This document shows, piece by piece, positions 63,562-64,000 of a DNA stretch of 64,000 nt. How positions within the stretch are numbered: the first letter of the stretch is position 1; every line of letters starts with the position of its first letter. The notes beneath the pieces were generated by a model, which did no database searches, had not been told where the DNA came from, and saw only the letters and a list, made by a program, of their open reading frames with translations. Source of the DNA: Gammaproteobacteria bacterium 53_120_T64. GTDB taxonomy: Bacteria > Pseudomonadota > Gammaproteobacteria > Pseudomonadales > Porticoccaceae. The position numbers were made by a program, and so were the translations under genes. The DNA is taken from contig MAAT01000008.1 in NCBI GenBank assembly GCA_002162815.1, forward strand, positions 85,123-149,122. The letters are read 5' to 3'.

Positions 63562-64000
63562 TCATTCATGAGGAGCAGGATTGGGCAGGCGTGGTGCCGC
63601 CATCCATAATAGCAGCGGGGATACTACCGCAAGCACCGCACTGACAACCAGCATTGCGCCGTACCCGCCGGTCACATCGTAGAGCCAGCCGCCCAGCCAG
63701 GCGCCAATGGCGGCACCCAGTGAGCCGGAAATCGCCAGAGTACCGAAGATGGAGGGAAAGAAGGGACTGGTAAACAGATCGCGAGAGGTCGACGGAAAGA
63801 TTGGTGTATTGGCGCCGTAACCGAAACCGACAAAAATGGCGAAGCTCACCGCCACCCACAGGGCCAACATGGAGCTGAGGTAAACCAGAGCAGCAATCGC
63901 CAATAAATTACACAGCGCCGCCAGGGTGTAGGCTCGCTCACGGCCAATACGATCCGACAAGTTACCCCAGACCAATTGACCTGCGATACTGGAAATACCG
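63562..64000 (-). CDS. Major facilitator superfamily transporter, C-terminal part (5' end outside window)
   Basis: The gene enters from the right edge; 145 codons are visible. It has several membrane helices, the MFS loop motif GNLSDRIGRERAYTLAAL between helices 8 and 9, and GAWLGGWLYDVTGGYGAML before the last helices. The C-terminus ends APHE. It belongs to the sugar/organic acid class of MFS proteins, but the substrate is unknown. It is in front of the SDR genes on the same strand and may be co-transcribed with them. Confidence 0.85.
   Translation of the reverse strand, partial: GISSIAGQLVWGNLSDRIGRERAYTLAALCNLLAIAALVYLSSMLALWVAVSFAIFVGFGYGANTPIFPSTSRDLFTSPFFPSIFGTLAISGSLGAAIGAWLGGWLYDVTGGYGAMLVVSAVLAVVSPLLLWMAAPRLPNPAPHE

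Overview
The window is a gene-dense stretch of chromosome from a gammaproteobacterium. Gene order from 6 to 32 kb (sspB, sspA, bc1 complex, rpsI, rplM, zapE, a DegS/AlgW-type protease, hisC, hisD, hisG, murA, ibaG, mlaC, yrbG, kdsD, kdsC, lptC, lptA, lptB, rpoN, hpf, ptsN, rapZ, ptsO) is the arrangement known from Pseudomonas and relatives. The accessory genes (thiolase, enoyl-CoA hydratase, many short-chain dehydrogenases, a flavin-dependent LLM oxidoreductase, an esterase of the beta-lactamase fold) suggest a lipid- or steroid-degrading marine gammaproteobacterium, perhaps of the Cellvibrionales; this placement is inference. There is no insertion sequence, prophage or CRISPR array.

Layout. 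1-2.8 kb: end of dnaG, rpoD, and a CAU tRNA that looks like tRNA-Ile2. 2.8-4.7 kb: a gene-poor gap, a cold-shock gene with a long leader, and ubiX. 4.9-15 kb, mostly minus strand: thiolase, sspBA, a bc1 operon in which cytochrome b and cytochrome c1 are one polypeptide, rpsI-rplM, zapE, a hydrolase, zapG (plus) and a single-gene ATP sulfurylase. 15-22 kb: degS-like protease, his genes, murA, ibaG, mlaC. 22-32.7 kb, plus strand: yrbG, KDO synthesis, LPS export, rpoN and nitrogen-PTS genes, mgtE, darP. The ATPase, permease and MCE genes of the Mla phospholipid transporter are missing between mlaC and yrbG.

32.8-44.6 kb is an accessory region: enoyl-CoA hydratase, FAD-linked oxidase, gltS, an unassigned DxD protein, a serine esterase, a pentapeptide protein, a membrane-anchored unknown, a GST, S-formylglutathione hydrolase, an exported chorismate mutase/cyclohexadienyl dehydratase fusion and an HDOD-GAF protein. 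44.8-49.7 kb: sbcDC. 49.8-56.1 kb: a DUF445 protein, an SDR, and a two-gene signalling unit made of an HD-GYP response regulator and a hybrid kinase with two solute-binding sensor domains. 56.3-59.7 kb: divergent metR and metE with a near-consensus MetR site. 60-64 kb: an LLM oxidoreductase and a run of three paralogous SDR genes behind the end of an MFS transporter gene. No wholly unknown multi-gene system is evident. The most notable items are the two fusions, the pruned Mla locus, the tandem SDR unit, several long inverted repeats and a few gene remnants.
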